A DNA stretch of 64,000 nucleotides from Halocaridina rubra (GCA_037179515.1 JAXCGZ010001923.1:120001-184000), one strand, 5' to 3'; positions 27,585 through 41,463 are shown, counted from the stretch's first letter. Notes: generated by a model from the sequence alone, not told the origin. Numbers and translations: made by a program.

Positions 27585-30500
27585 AACATTTCCTCTCATA
27601 GATCAATCATCCTATTCATCTATTCATTGATTTTCTGTAGATGTTCCTCTGCCTTCATCTCTTTCTCCATTACTTAGCCTAAACCATACTTATACACTAA
27701 TCTCCTCTCCTTGAAAGTTTCAGTTTTTCAAGCTACCATGTCATTTAGTGTTTTTTTTTTTCATTATTTGATGAAGCAAGATATTCAAAACTAATTAGCA
27801 CTCTTCTTTTGCAGGTGTGCTAATCATGAGAACATTATTATCTCTAAAGTGAAAACGTACAACATTTACTTTCAACCTGAAACGTATTTCTCTTTTTTAC
27901 CATTCGGTGGATAATCATTTCACAGACAAGTTGTGGTAAGTTCATGCTGCTTTAGTACTTAAGAGTATAGTTCTTATGCTATGCAGAATTTCTGAAAGTA
28001 TGGTTATATGTTATCACCCCTCAGATGATTAGTTTCCTTTTAGTAATGCTGTACAGATATTAATGCATGGTACTTTTGATTAAACTACATATTAAAGTCT
28101 ATATACTAGATGGAGAAGTTAACTTTTTCATGAGTATTTTCCTGGTGCAAGGGCCTCTCGAGGTAATATTTAGGTACCAATTAGTGCTCTAATGGATATA
28201 TATTAGATCAACTTAACTAATACCATGTGACAGTGTTTTTACACTTGTCTAGCTACTTATATAGTTTTGTGGAGAGCATGCCACAGGATTTATTTGAACA
28301 ATATATAATAGGATTTATGTGTGCCTGAAATTCCCTGTGACGTATATTGGAATGGCACTGGATAAGAGTTCTACAAAAAGTTGCAAAGTACAAATCTTAG
28401 TCATTTGCCACATATATGTATGTCACGTTTACTGTGTGTTTAAAGTATTAAAGTGGGTGCTCAAATTACCAAACCTTTCTCAGTTGTAATGTTATTATAT
28501 GTATAATGCTTGGCTGAGTTATAAATTTTGTGATACATCTTAACTTGACTGCTTTTGTAAATGTATTTTCTCTTGCTTGCTTGCAGATTACATCTCTTCA
28601 GTGCAGTGAGTACCAAAGCATGTATTAATGGGAATCAAGAAGCTCATATTATGTATACGTATTTGATGATCGCTACAAAATAGCAGATTGATTAATATGT
28701 ATGCAAGAATTTTATATTTCGATAGTGTTTTATATTGAATTTGTTCTAGTTGTGGTAAATTCTATAAGGGAAGGATTTCTCATTGTCCTGTATGGAAAAA
28801 AATACTTGTAGAAAATACTTAGCAGCTGTTTGTAGCTGTTGTTAGGGCATTAGGTATGTTGCATGAAGTTACTCTGGTTAATGAGCCATTTCTTGGTTTA
28901 TTATGGTGCTGTTGTGTATCATCTTTAATTTTCGTTATATGATGTTCATTATGATTTTATTTTATGCTTGATTTGATATTTTTATGTTGTTTATGACATT
29001 GCTTCTTGGTTCCCCAATATATGCATAGGTGTTCATCCAGAATTTGAAAATGTGAAGTTTCCAGTTTGTATCTCACAGCACGAAAGTCAGTCATGCTTTT
29101 CAGCAAATAACTTTTGTGCCTGTGATCACTTTCTCATTTCAATAATTGGTTATGCTACAAGTCTAGTTTAATATTATAATGGGGTAATATCGTTTCAAGT
29201 TCTGGATAACAACAACCATTTCATCAATACAGGGCCTGAAAGGTATGTGGTACATATTGGTTTATGATTGCGTTAAGCACTGCGTTTTTAGTGCTTGTGC
29301 ATCTCGCTACCGGATGAACTAGTGTAGTGTTTTGGTGCTTTAGGAAATAGCAAATTTTTATTCCATTTGTCAGTGCTCACTGTCGTCTATTGCATATAAT
29401 TGGAATGTAAAATCCATGTGCATTTTGCAACTGCAAAATTCACATGTATATTGCAAACACAGTTGGTCTGAGTTCTGTTCTCCTTTGCTAACATTATCAA
29501 GATATCATCCATCCTTCAAATTTATTTTCAACTGTAAGTGAAATTAGGGATGAACGATCGTGCATTCAAGGTATTATAAACTGGTGACTGAAGACATAAG
29601 GAAGATTTGAAGCCTCTGTTGATAATTTGGATGTCATTAATTGATGATTAAGCTCATTTCCAAGAGTTATATGATCTGATATGGTCATTATTACTTTCTA
29701 ATTCATGATGAAGTTGATACTCACGAAGTATATAAATTTTAAGAGGATGATGATAGCTCTATGATAAATTGGGGCTTCAACAAATGTTAAGGATGAAGGC
29801 ACTCCTTGAAGATATGTATGAATGTGAATAATTTTGGTGTCAGGTTCACAGAAAATTGTCTGCATCGAGTATAGAGGATTACGTAGTACCTTGAAGTGGA
29901 ACATGAAACGAAGATAATTCATAACGGCTTCTTGGAAAATTAGAGATGCCGTAGATGTGGCAGTTAAAACTGCTGCTCAGTGAGCCCACGTTTACAAAGA
30001 GAATTGGCAACAATGCAGTAATAAAGTAAGGATATAAGGTATTGAAGATGAACTGATAATCCAGAGGCACGTGAATGTAGAGATGGATGAAGAAATTTTC
30101 ATAAGAATTAGAAACCCCCAGCTGATGTGATGAAGAGGCTGAATTTGGAGTTGTAATAATGAAACTGATCTCCATTCGGTGCATGAATTTGAAGATGGTA
30201 GCTAACATTTCCCTTTGAAAATTTCAACCTCGTCGTATGCTTAAGCTGTAGCTGTCAGCTGAGAATTACACTGACCTGTTTATCTTCTCTTTCCTCTTGT
30301 GGCGTCAGTTTCTACCTTGATTGAAGATACAAGCACAGTACAGTATTTTAATTGTTATTCTTTTCTACTTTTATTGTTTTGTGTGTTTGCTTTTATTAAT
30401 TACAGGATGCAAATGCTTTTGATTTAGTTTTTAACACATATCTGGTGTTAATATTGTAATTCTGACCTTACTTAACTTGGCAGTAACAATGAGCATAAGT

Positions 30501-31938
30501 TTAATGAATTTAAGGAAGTTTGCAACTTTTGTGGCTATAACATCTTTTTCTGAAATTTGAAGTAAGCGTACCACTTCCATGTTGAATTTATAGCTAATAA
30601 GTGTAAGTAATAATACTTTGATTAAACATTTTTTATTATGAATCTTACTTGAATAATAATACTAAATTTTGCTTTCATTTTAACCGTTTATGATCTTATC
30701 TACTATAAATTCTGTGATGATTCTCTTATTAATATAATTTTTGAAATGTAATTCTGTTTATATTTAATGTTCAGGTTTTACTCCTGTTTTATTTTGGCAT
30801 TAATTTTCATGTTTGTAATTAGACTGTTTTTCTGATATAACTTTCAGTAAATGATTTTGGTTTTATGATCTGATTTGTCAGTACTGTACATTGCTTTCTG
30901 TTGTCAAAGGTGTTGAAAACGCTTAAAACGTTACACAGATAATATTTAAATTTCATATGTGATCCTTTGACTAATACGCATATGCTTTTATCTTTCCTGT
31001 AGGCTATATTAACGTAAATTTGAGCGTTTAAATTTACTTCTGAAACTTGATTTTTAAAGTCTGGCAAAGATATTTCTTTTTTTATATAAACTGCTAGTTA
31101 AGTAAGGCAGTATAGTATGGTGTATCTGAAATCAAGACTTGTCCACATGGTTTATTTTAAATGTAATTTCAAGTCGTCAGCCTGAAGTATATTGTCATGT
31201 TTAATGATTCAACAGCTTTTGAACGCTTTTAACTGTCTCTTTTATATAAGATAATATAAACTTTGATGAGCAGTAGACATATTGCAGAAACATTAGCCTT
31301 ATTTACAGTTTTAGTAAACTTTTCTACTCATTGTATTGAATAACCAGCTTACTAATAGAGAGATGAATTGTGCACAACTTTTAATATGAGTTTTATATGA
31401 ATATTCAGAATATTTTGCTAAAATTTTTATTTCTTTTTCCTTGGCCAAGAGTCATCCATTTGAGAGATACTTTATCTCCAACTTGGAGATGGTGATCTGA
31501 GGGTTCCCGTGTGTCTTCGATTTTTAGCGTTATTTCAATATTCATTAATGTTTACTAAGAGAATTGCAACTGTACCATTGATAATTGCAGACACAAGTAA
31601 GTATTATTTTACTTCTTATATTATTTGTCATGTAAGTGATGTTACGGGAATATAAGTTGTATAGAGTATGGTTTGAGATATTATTGAAGTTTGTTAAGAC
31701 CACGAGTGGTGGGGAAAGTTGACAATAGCAAAATATTAGCCTAACATGGTTCGTTTAAGCCATGAATTTATCCCTGGGTGTTGGTTTGGAAAATTCTTCA
31801 CGTTTATTTTCTGAGAATATTTATTGCTTGTTCAGCTATAATGTCTGTTTATTATTACTGTACTTAGCGAGTGTGAGGATAAACTACAAAGACTAATAGA
31901 TAAACAAGCAAATAAAAATGATAGATAAGAGCAAAGCT

Positions 31939-31945
<7 letters not shown>
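27585..31945. other. Low-repeat AT-rich region, possibly intronic, no gene called
   Basis: This is the longest part of the window free of recognisable repeats. Two places have strong splice-like signals on the plus strand. At 27815-27935 a CTTCTTTTGCAG acceptor and GTAAGTTC donor bound 121 nt with one frame open for about 32 codons. At 28587-28605 a TTGCTTGCAG acceptor and GTGAGTA donor bound 19 nt. Nothing else supports a protein gene. The 109-codon minus frame at 29879-30208 is unassigned. Confidence 0.3.

Positions 31946-32022
<77 letters not shown>
31946..32022. repeat. (GA)n microsatellite
   Basis: About 38 GA units with one GG interruption near 32009. Confidence 0.95.
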
Positions 32023-32887
32023 GTTGCTATGCTGTACATCCCATTTTTTCGTATTATGAGATATTCCCATCCATCATAATCACATTCTCGTGTGTTTGTC
32101 CCGTTAAGCGTAAGAAGAGAAATTCATATGTAAATAGGAGCCTGTCAGTGAGGCTTTTGAGAAACGAGGGAAAGCAGTGTTTGGGATCAGGCAAGGCAGA
32201 TTTCAGCTAGCCTTCAGGCTTACAGTAGGCCATATGCCGATCCGTCTTGCCTATGCTCATTCCAGGAATCTAATTCCTTCTTTACACCCACATCCTTTAG
32301 GAAGAACACATGTTCCTTCAGGAAATCTAAGCCGTATTATGGCACATCTAACGCAATTTTTTACTTAAATGTCTTTTTTGACCATAAAATAACGATGCTT
32401 TGTTAAAATTTCTTGAATTTATTTTTAAGAAAGAAATATAAGTTCTTAAATTGTAATTAAGTTTTTTAATAGTTTTAGCAAAAATATATCTCATACTCTA
32501 ATCCTGCAATACGGAAAGTCTTAACTTTTTTTTTTTTTGCTCAAATCCTGCAATACGGAAAATCTTTACTTTTTTTTTTTTTTAGATATCAGCAAGAACT
32601 TTTTCAAATGCCAAAAAAAAAGTGAAATTGTTTTTATTTAGGCATGTAGTCCTAATTTTTCTATGATAAAAAGGGGTGCTTGCAGATTTTATATATTTTT
32701 AATAGAATATGTAATATGCATAATTCGGTGTTACAGAGATTATCACTTTTTAAATGTTTATTAATATTTCACTTATAATTAAATGTCATGATGAAGTATC
32801 AGAAGTTTGTTACTGATTAGCATAGAGAAATGTTTGTGAAACTCTATTCTTAATACATCGTTTAGAAAAAAAAATTAATTACTGCGT
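32023..32887. other. No gene recognised; 44-bp tandem duplication at 32501-32588
   Basis: ATCCTGCAATACGGAAA followed by a T run occurs at 32501 and again at 32545. The rest is AT-rich sequence without recognisable elements. Confidence 0.45.
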
Positions 32888-33655
32888 AAGTGGGAGCTAA
32901 ATCAGTTGCTGTTTGCAGATGACACTGTGGTGGTGGCAGATTCAGAGGAGAAGCTGTGTCAGTTAGTGTCAGAATTTGGAATGGTGTGTGAGAGAAGGAA
33001 GTTGCGAGTGAATGTGGGAGAGAGTAAGGTTATGAGGTGTACAAGAATGAGTGGTGCTGGATTGAATGTTATGTTGAATGGAGAGACACTTGAGGAAGTT
33101 GATCAGTTTAAGTATTTAGGCTCGGTTATAGCTGCAAATGGTGGAGTGGAAGCAGATGTGTGTCACAGAGTGAATGTAGGATGTAAAGTGTTGGGTGAGT
33201 AGAAAGGAGTGATGAAGACTAGAGGGTTGGAAATGAATCTTAAGAAAGTTTTGTATGAGAAAGTAGTTGTGCCAACTGTGATGTATGGATCAGAGTTATG
33301 GGGTATGAAAGTAAGTGAGAGACGGAAACTAAATGTGTTTGAGATGAAATGCCTGAGGAGTATGATTGGTGTATCTCGATTGGATAGGGTTAGGAATGAA
33401 TTGGTGAGAGCAAGAATGGGTGTGAGGAGAAAATTAGCAGCCAGAGTAGATATGAATGTTCTTAGACGGTTTGGCCATGTGGAGAGGATGGATGATAAAA
33501 GACTGCTGAAAAAGGTGATGAATGCGAGAGTTGAGGGGAGAAATGCTAGAGGGAGGCCTAGGTTTGGGTGGATGGATGGAGTAAGGAGAGCCCCAAATGA
33601 TAGGAGGATGGATGTGAGGGAAGCAAGTGAGCGTGCTAGGAATAGGAATGAGTGA
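32888..33655 (+). pseudogene. RTE-like LINE reverse transcriptase C-terminal part, one internal stop
   Basis: One continuous frame starts with QLLFADDTVVVADSEEKL, so the catalytic ADD box is kept. It continues with ERRKLRVNVGESKVMRC, DQFKYLGSVIAANGG, PTVMYGSELWGMKVSERRK, EMKCLRSMIGVSRLDRVRNE, VLRRFGHVERMDD and GRPRFGWMDGV, the usual C-terminal order of RTE-type elements. A single TAG at 33200-33202 interrupts it. No frameshift is present over 255 codons, so decay is recent. Sequence before the ADD box, including the endonuclease, is absent. The 3' UTR follows to about 33935. Confidence 0.85.
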
Positions 33656-33935
33656 CGAACAATTGTGACGCAGCTCTGATGGGCATCTGTTGTTACCACG
33701 GAGCGCATCTTACAGAGGTAGCCCTGTGGTAGGGGTAGTAGGGGAGTTGGCATTATGAAGCGACGCAGGTTGTGGAAGAGCCTGGAGGATGGGCTGTGGC
33801 ACTTCAGCAGTGCCATCTGAACGGTTGTTAGCTCCCTCGTCATTGCCCATAGAGCAAAGTAATCCCCTTAATGTTTCTTTTTTTTTATGTCGGCTACCTC
33901 CCTAATTGGGGGAAACAACCAAGGTACATGATGAA
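33656..33935 (+). mobile_element. 3' UTR of the RTE-like LINE
   Basis: Continues from the stop codon to CAACCAAGGTAC plus an ATGATGAATGATG tail. The part from GCAGTGCCATCTGAACGG onward is shared, on the opposite strand, with the short element at 44564-44832, which confirms the 3' boundary. Confidence 0.8.
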
Positions 33936-34049
33936 TGATGTAAGTTTTGAACTATTGGCAAATATACAATTGCTAGCAAACAGTGGTAACTTACTATTTG
34001 CTGTGATTGTACCCACTGTAAATTCTATAAAGGTTAATGGTCTTTATTG

Positions 34050-34327
34050 AAAGGCAGAGGCCCGGGACAGTGTTAGCACTAGAGCCCGACTCTATACCAA
34101 CCTCATAACCAAGGCCCAAGTCCCCTCCTCAATCACTTGCATTCTGTGATATCCATCCAATGGCTGCATAATTAGGTAGACCTGTTGGAAATCACCGACC
34201 CCCCAATGAACTGCCTAATTTAATCGGTAACGATATGAGAGAGCAAAAGCTGTTCAAACCCCGGCTAGGATCAAACCTGGGGCCAGCATATTAACGGTCC
34301 AGTCGCTACCAGTCCACCACATGTCGC
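34050..34327 (-). mobile_element. tRNA-derived SINE-like element (family SINE-C)
   Basis: On the minus strand it opens with GTGGTGGACTGGTAGCGACT (A-box-like) and has CAGGTTTGATCCTAGCC (B-box-like) about 50 bp further, spacing as in tRNA genes. A non-tRNA body runs to roughly 34050. It is the only copy in the window, so the 3' boundary is approximate. Confidence 0.6.
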
Positions 34328-34505
34328 TTGTAACTTTGTATTTTTTCATTAATGATATCATATTGATGTCAGGTTAATGTATGGTTTCTGACAGTTATTG
34401 CGGTAACTTCTGAATATTATGATAACAACTTAGATATTGTCTAGAATGAACTAATGATTCCACCAGTATTGTCAAAAACGGTATGTGCATTCTCTTATAG
34501 AATCT

Positions 34506-34716
34506 TCTTCTTCTTTTTCTTCTTCTTCGTCTACATCTTTTCCCACTTTTATGTGGGGTCGATGTTTCTGGCCAGTTATCTGTACTGGCCATATTTTGGT
34601 TTTGGCAAAATTTTTATGGCCGCATTCCCTTCCTGCCGCCAACCCTCCCCTTCTACCCGGGCTTGGGACCGGCACCAAGTTGAGGCTGGCTTGCCCCTCT
34701 CAGTGGCTGGGTTTTT
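34506..34716 (-). mobile_element. Retroposed element with (GAA)n tail and perfect 16-bp target duplication
   Basis: Flanked by identical TTCTCTTATAGAATCT at 34490-34505 and 34717-34732. Read on the minus strand, it starts near CCCAGCCACTGAGAGGGGC, contains CCGGTCCCAAGCCCGGG and ends in a GAAGAAGAAAAAGAAGAAGA tail. The central sequence resembles a 3' end found in RTE-type LINEs of many animals (recalled, not searched). It is a 5'-truncated insertion of about 211 bp. Confidence 0.8.
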
Positions 34717-34732
34717 TTCTCTTATAGAATCT

Positions 34733-36502
34733 GATATTTCTAAAATAATCCCATGGTATCTATAGTTCTCCGGAAATCAGTATCCACTTCTCGTTTGAAA
34801 GTTATGAAAGCCAGCTTAATCCCCTTATAAGACTTCAATTGTCTTTTGCGTTTCCAGTATTAGAACCAACTTCCTATTTGCTAAAGACTCCAATTGTCTT
34901 GCGGATTCCATGGCAACAGCTAAAATTCTTCATTCTTGATAGACGGAATTCTGAAATGTGACTGATTAATTTTGCTTCCGTTTTGCCGACATTTTGTAGC
35001 GAAATTGCAGATTATGTGAGATTTCTTAAACTCTTTAGTTGCATTATTTAGGATATTATAACCCTATAGCAGATTTCTATTGTATCTTTACTTTAAAGCT
35101 GTGAATAGAATGCTTCAATATATCGGGAACTTTATAGTTGAAAGTATATGTAAAAACTAGTGTATTGACTGAGTAATAACAGTTTATCGTCATTAGCAAT
35201 TACGACACTCATGACTCAAGTAATTTTCTTCTAGATCATTATTACTTCAAAAGGTTTTGCATCTGTATTCTTGTATATGGGCTCCATCAAAATACATATT
35301 ACCTTTTTGACTGATTTTTGATGCTTTGAACTTTCTTTTAATTTATAGGGACTTATAAGAGATTTGTGTAGGATGTACTGGCTCAGAGGCGAGGTACTAT
35401 TTTTTTATATATTGAATTACATAAAATTTTTGGCACTTTTTGTACAGAAATGGTTTCATAGTGTAGTCATTGCTTTGCGATTTTTTCCTAACCTTTTTAA
35501 AAAATGAAATATTAGGAATTAATTCTTTGAGTACTCCCCTCGAAAGAGATTTCCCTTATGAATAACTTCTCATTTTCATTATTTTCTCAAATATTTTTCC
35601 ATTTTTTTTTACCTTTTTGGTCATCAGATTTCAGATTGAAGCTTACAAGAGCAGCTTAATTGTCAGAATCAGTTTGCCTTTAACCCTTTTGCGATACTTC
35701 TGTTCCGTCCCCTTGTTTGTCATTACCATCTCCAGTATCAATTTCTCAGGAGTTCAGAACCTCTGTGACTTTTTGGGTGCATGAGTGAAAAGAATGGCTC
35801 ATTGGAGTTCTGATGAAATTGCTTTGACGCATTGCCTCGAGGCTTGGAATGCTGGAACAGGAAGCATCAAATCCGCTTTCTCATTAGCTTTCGAACTGTG
35901 GTTTTCATCTGTTTCTGTTGCACTCGATCGCCTTTGAGAACGCCAAGAGGAATTTTATGTAAATAAGATTGTCAGCTGTTGCCAAGGAGACGTGTATGTG
36001 TATTGGGTTTTCAAGACGAAATGCTCGTATCTTTTCATTTTGGTTCTCGTTGGTATTTGACATTCAGTGAAAGTTTGTATCATGAAAAGTACTGACTTTA
36101 TATGCATGCAGTTGTTCCATCTTTTCTTTTGAGTGAAGATGTAGTATATATATAGTTTAGTATACATTTGCTAGTAAGAATTGGAATTTACTTCGAATAT
36201 GCTACATGCTATAATTAGGGTTAGCCATATGGTTGGAAAGGGTGGTTGGGACCGTTGGGGTGGGAACAAATAAGACGATGGTAAAACATTTTTTTTCCTA
36301 TAAACCAGGCAACGTCACATTCTCCCTAGGGTGCAGCCTGCCAGACGTATGTCCACATTGTTTCTCAAAACTGAAGGAATAGTTCCTGGAAAAAGTTACT
36401 TATTTGTTTATTCATTTATGTATTTTACTCGCGGAAGGGTAAAGGAGTAGCTCCGAGATTGTGCAACTATCAGATAGTTTTGACATGAGTTTTTAACTTG
36501 TG

Positions 36503-36505
<3 letters not shown>
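34733..36505. other. No gene recognised
   Basis: About 1.8 kb of mainly AT-rich, single-copy-looking sequence. No repeat family, RNA gene or convincing exon seen. Confidence 0.4.

Positions 36506-36597
<92 letters not shown>
36506..36597. repeat. (TTA)n microsatellite
   Basis: About 30 TTA units. Confidence 0.95.
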
Positions 36598-36721
36598 TGT
36601 GGTGCATTCGGGTTACCTCGTGTCAGGTGGTGTAATGCGTCAGCAGAAGATAAAAAAGGACTAGAATATAAATCACTGACTTGATTTTTCCTCCTGATTC
36701 GATGCGATATTGATGGGCCAT

Positions 36722-36835
<114 letters not shown>

Positions 36836-36989
36836 TGTGGGGTCTGCTTTCGGGAAAAAAAACTAATGTTCATAAGTCACCGTCTTCTAGTCTTTTTTTT
36901 TTTTTTTTTTTTTTCCCATCGTCTGTCTCTTAGATAGTAACAGATATTTTGCTTAATGAAATTCAGTTATATACTCTTCTTACATACCA

Positions 36990-37478
36990 TTAATGAAAGT
37001 TTTCTTCTTCAGCTTTAAATTATTTCCTTTAATTTTATAATCATCCACATCAAAGTATCGGTCCCTATGAATTTGCCAAACACCTTCGAGAAATTTAAAT
37101 TCAGTTACCATATTCCCGTCTTTCTTCTTGCTTCAGGTTGTAAGTCTAACTCTTTCAGCCTTTCTTTATAACTGAGATTTCGTATCTCTGTCAGCAGTTT
37201 TGTAGTGTATTTGAATGTTCTCAAACTTGTTTATATAATATTTTCAAATGCGGATTCCAGAAAGGTGCTGTATGTTCAACCATAGGCATCACATAAGCCA
37301 TATTAATATGTATGAACATTTAGTTTTCTATATTCATGAAAGTCACACTTACATTTGCTAAGAAAGGAAACGTTGCCTTTACTATACCATTTTTACTGAT
37401 TTTCTAAGACTTATCTGGTAATAAATTGACCCCTTCATCTCTCATTTATGCTCCTGCTATTGAATACCTAAATATAGA
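36990..37478 (-). pseudogene. Old CR1/jockey-like LINE remnant (C-terminal region)
   Basis: The nucleotide order follows about 10480-11010 of the intact LINE: segments matching AAACTATGACC, ATCAAAGTATCGGTCCCTAT, TAACTGAGATTTCGTATCTC, ATGCGGATTCCAGAAAGG and TAAATTGACCCC appear in the same sequence. It has many substitutions, indels and stops. It ends at the pentanucleotide array. A much older copy than the one at 10.4 kb. Confidence 0.75.
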
Positions 37479-37480
37479 TC

Positions 37481-37565
37481 TTACCTTACCTTACCTTACC
37501 TTACCTTACCTTACCTTACCTTACCTTACCTTGCCTTGCCTTGCCTTGCCTTGCCTTGCCTTGCC
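37481..37565. repeat. (TTACC)10-(TTGCC)7 pentanucleotide array
   Basis: Ten TTACC units followed without a break by seven TTGCC units. This is not the telomere unit (CCTAA), although it looks similar at a glance. Confidence 0.95.
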
Positions 37566-37689
37566 TGTGTGTTGTACCTGGGACGTTGACAGTCAATCCT
37601 CGTCAGCCAATTCGATCGTCTGCCATCATCTGTATCAATTATGATGGTGTTACTTTCTGTTGCAGCTCTTCAATCAATGTAGTCAAGTA

Positions 37690-38410
37690 CGTATGACTCT
37701 GCCTCCATCTCGCTTTTCTTCCCTCCCCTTTACCAGTGAGACTCAAATGTTCCATTTTCTTCTTAGGACATCTCCTAAAATCTCATTTGCCTTTTTCTTA
37801 TGGAAGTTATCAACTCTCCTTTTGTGTTTGCCATTGCTAATACTTCATTTGTCCTCCTTTCCGTCCAAGGTATCTTTATCATGCTTCTCAATTTCCACAT
37901 CTCCACTACTTGTAATTTTATATACGGTCGACGTCCCGGTTCCATACAATAAGATTGACCGGTTATAAATTTTAACCACTCTTATTATAGTTTCTTTGTT
38001 GATCGTTTTATTTGTTAGTGCATTTTTCATTTTGTTGAATGCTTATTTAGCGAATGTAATTCCCCGTTTGATTTCTTCATCACATCTGTAATCTGATGTT
38101 AATGTACTTCCCAATTAATGTAGTTGAAATCAGTCACTGTTTCAATTCTCAAATTATTCAGAGTAACGTTTCTTTCGGATGGTGGTTGTTTTGATGGTAT
38201 CATAATTTTAGTTTTTCAAGCATATATTTTAAGTCCTCTTTTCCTCGCTCTGCATGTTCCTTTATGGTTTGCAGAAGATTCTTTAATTTTTCTTCTATAT
38301 CGGCTATGATGACTATATCATCACCATATCTGATACTGTTTATGAATAGTCCTCCAAGTTTAATACCTTCAAGGTCCTCTAAGTCTCTCATAACCTGGTG
38401 TATTTTTATT
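37690..38410 (-). pseudogene. RTE/LINE-type reverse transcriptase remnant
   Basis: On the minus strand a 63-codon piece (38200-38391) reads LGGLFINSIRYGDDIVIIAD followed by IEEKLKNLLQTI. This is an RT catalytic box in which the usual ADD is GDD. About 200 bp downstream another frame carries MKNALTNKTINKETIIRVVK and SILLYGTGT, matching the thumb-side segment of such LINEs. Frameshifts separate the pieces. It is distinct from the LINEs at 10.4, 19.1 and 32.9 kb. Confidence 0.7.
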
Positions 38411-39034
38411 TTTTGTAATTTTTATTGTAAAATTAATGTCATAGTGGCAAGTTTGAGTCTGTGATGAAATGATTCTGTTTTGGAGCTTATAAATGTATCT
38501 TTTTATTAATGCTTATAAATGTATCACTTGTGATCTTTGCATAGTTGATAGTGCTTTGCAGAAAGTGGACTGAACTCTGCTAAGATAAGAATTTTATTGG
38601 CTTTTCGTGATATGTAGTTACGAGACTTAATACTTTATGGGTAAATCATATTTATATCTTGTATGAAGAAAAAATTGGAAATTAAAGTGTATTTATAATA
38701 TCTATTAGTCAGTTTCGTTCGCATTTCAAGTAGCAACTTCTTGAGACCTATTTAAATAGTAAGATACTAACCCTAAGTAATTTAAATTGAAGTGTTGCCC
38801 CATTTGTTGTTCACTTCTTTTATAAGCTTTTTTACTCCTTATTGAAAACAGCAAAGGAAATCTATATGTATTCGTGCTGCCGTTGACCTTCTTTCTTCAT
38901 TTGATAGTTGACCTCCCTCAGTTTCCTTTGGTGGGAATAACCACTGTTTAGTAGGTTAGTGCACTTATAAATTAAAAAAAAATGCAATTGAGTACGAAAA
39001 TGTTATAATTTTTTATATGCTGCCGAATCTTGTT
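38411..39034. other. No gene recognised
   Basis: AT-rich sequence with no recognisable element. Confidence 0.4.
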
Positions 39035-39195
39035 GGACCGCGATAGCGCAGTGGTTAGAGCACTAGGGAAGTGGCAGCCTCGTGTTCGAGTCCACCACGG
39101 GGCGTTAGGATAGGCACCCAACTGTTATACCCATGCCCAACTTGTCTATGTTCACAGCCATTCTGATGGGGTTTAACTGACACATAAAACGGTAA
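39035..39195 (+). mobile_element. tRNA-derived SINE-B, reference copy
   Basis: GGACCGCGATAGCGCAGTGG supplies the A box (TAGCGCAGTGGTTAGAGC) and GTGTTCGAGTCCACC the B box at tRNA-like spacing. A body with GGGCGTTAGGATAGGCACCC follows, and the end is GACACATAAAACGG. The head resembles a real tRNA more closely than SINE-A does. Relatives lie at 13760-13920 (minus) and 42164-42329 (plus). Confidence 0.8.
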
Positions 39196-40364
39196 AAAAT
39201 GCTACTTTTTTATAGGTTTATATTGAAAAGATATCTTCACTAAAGTGAAATACCAGAATTATCATTCATATATCTCCAAACTTGGAGTTAAGGAAAATAT
39301 AAAATATTATCCCAAATACAATATTTATAGAACCACAACTTTTTTCTTGTTTTTTTTTTCTTAAACAATGGGATTGTTTTAAAATCTTGACCAATATTGG
39401 AAAATCTCCCCCTTCGGAACTGGCATCTACAAAGGACCGTTAGGCTTAAGTGCTGTTAGTTTTTCCTCCTTCTCTGAATGTGGTCAGTAATTGCTTCTGT
39501 ATTGGACTTCGTAACCTAAAAATGTCTACGCAGCACTTTTTATAAAGACTGAGCCAGCCTATCAAAAAATAAAGAACTATATCGAAGCTCACGTTTGCAC
39601 TTTTGACACTTTTTCCCTACAGTTATTGTGTAGTTTTAACTTCAAGATACTCCTTTGTGTATTTTAGATTTGTACTTAAAACTCCTGTTATGCAAACACT
39701 GGGCAAATAACATTATTGTTTACAGTAATGTTATTACTAGCATTGTCTGGGAAGAATTTTGTGGAAATTAATTTGTGAACATCTATTAGGCAAATACTGT
39801 TTACATTGCATGAAATGTAGGGTAACCATTGTTGGCAAAAAAAAAAAAAAAAAGTAGACAAAATTGTTGGCGAGAGGGAAAATAATATTTGTGGTTAATA
39901 GTTACAAAAATACTGTGTTTGGAAGAGATGTAAATATATGTTTGATATAATAATCTAGTAAGGAAGAGCTCTAAGGCTAACTTTGGAGGGGGAGGCAGTG
40001 AGGATGATACTGACACCAAGAGCTTTGAGGATAATTTGGAAATGATTTAGTGATATCAGTATCCGGAAGATTCACATATTATCTTTGTTTGTAAGACCCA
40101 TTTGGATAACCTTGCAGGGATAACATACTTGATAAGAGCTCCTGGTATTGTTAATAATTGCTAAATGGTTAACACTGAATAAAGAGATACAGGGATAACA
40201 TAATTGACAATACGCTTATAAATGAAATCAAATGAGACTAACCCAACAAAACTCACCATAGTCTCAGTTATCGCGAAATATATACATTATACTTTCGTCA
40301 GCATATCGCGATATTGGTTCCAGAATGCTAACGTTGAAATACCACTTTTACGATTGCAACTTTC

Positions 40365-40368
<4 letters not shown>
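39196..40368. other. No gene recognised
   Basis: About 1.2 kb of AT-rich single-copy-looking sequence. Confidence 0.4.
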
Positions 40369-40447
<79 letters not shown>

Positions 40448-40471
40448 TTTATTATTTTTATTATTATTATT
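40369..40471. repeat. (TTA)n microsatellite
   Basis: About 34 TTA units with TTT interruptions near the right end. Confidence 0.95.

Positions 40472-41392
<921 letters not shown>

Positions 41393-41463
<71 letters not shown>

Noticed and set aside
29520..30240. Purine-rich stretch with recurring TTGAAGAT words, thought to be an old minisatellite
   Set aside because: No consistent period could be found by eye.
33163..33843. 226-codon minus-strand frame
   Set aside because: It lies antisense to the RTE-like reverse transcriptase frame, which carries clear motifs, so it is a shadow.
37481..37565. Possible telomeric repeat
   Set aside because: The unit is TTACC/TTGCC, not TTAGG/CCTAA.
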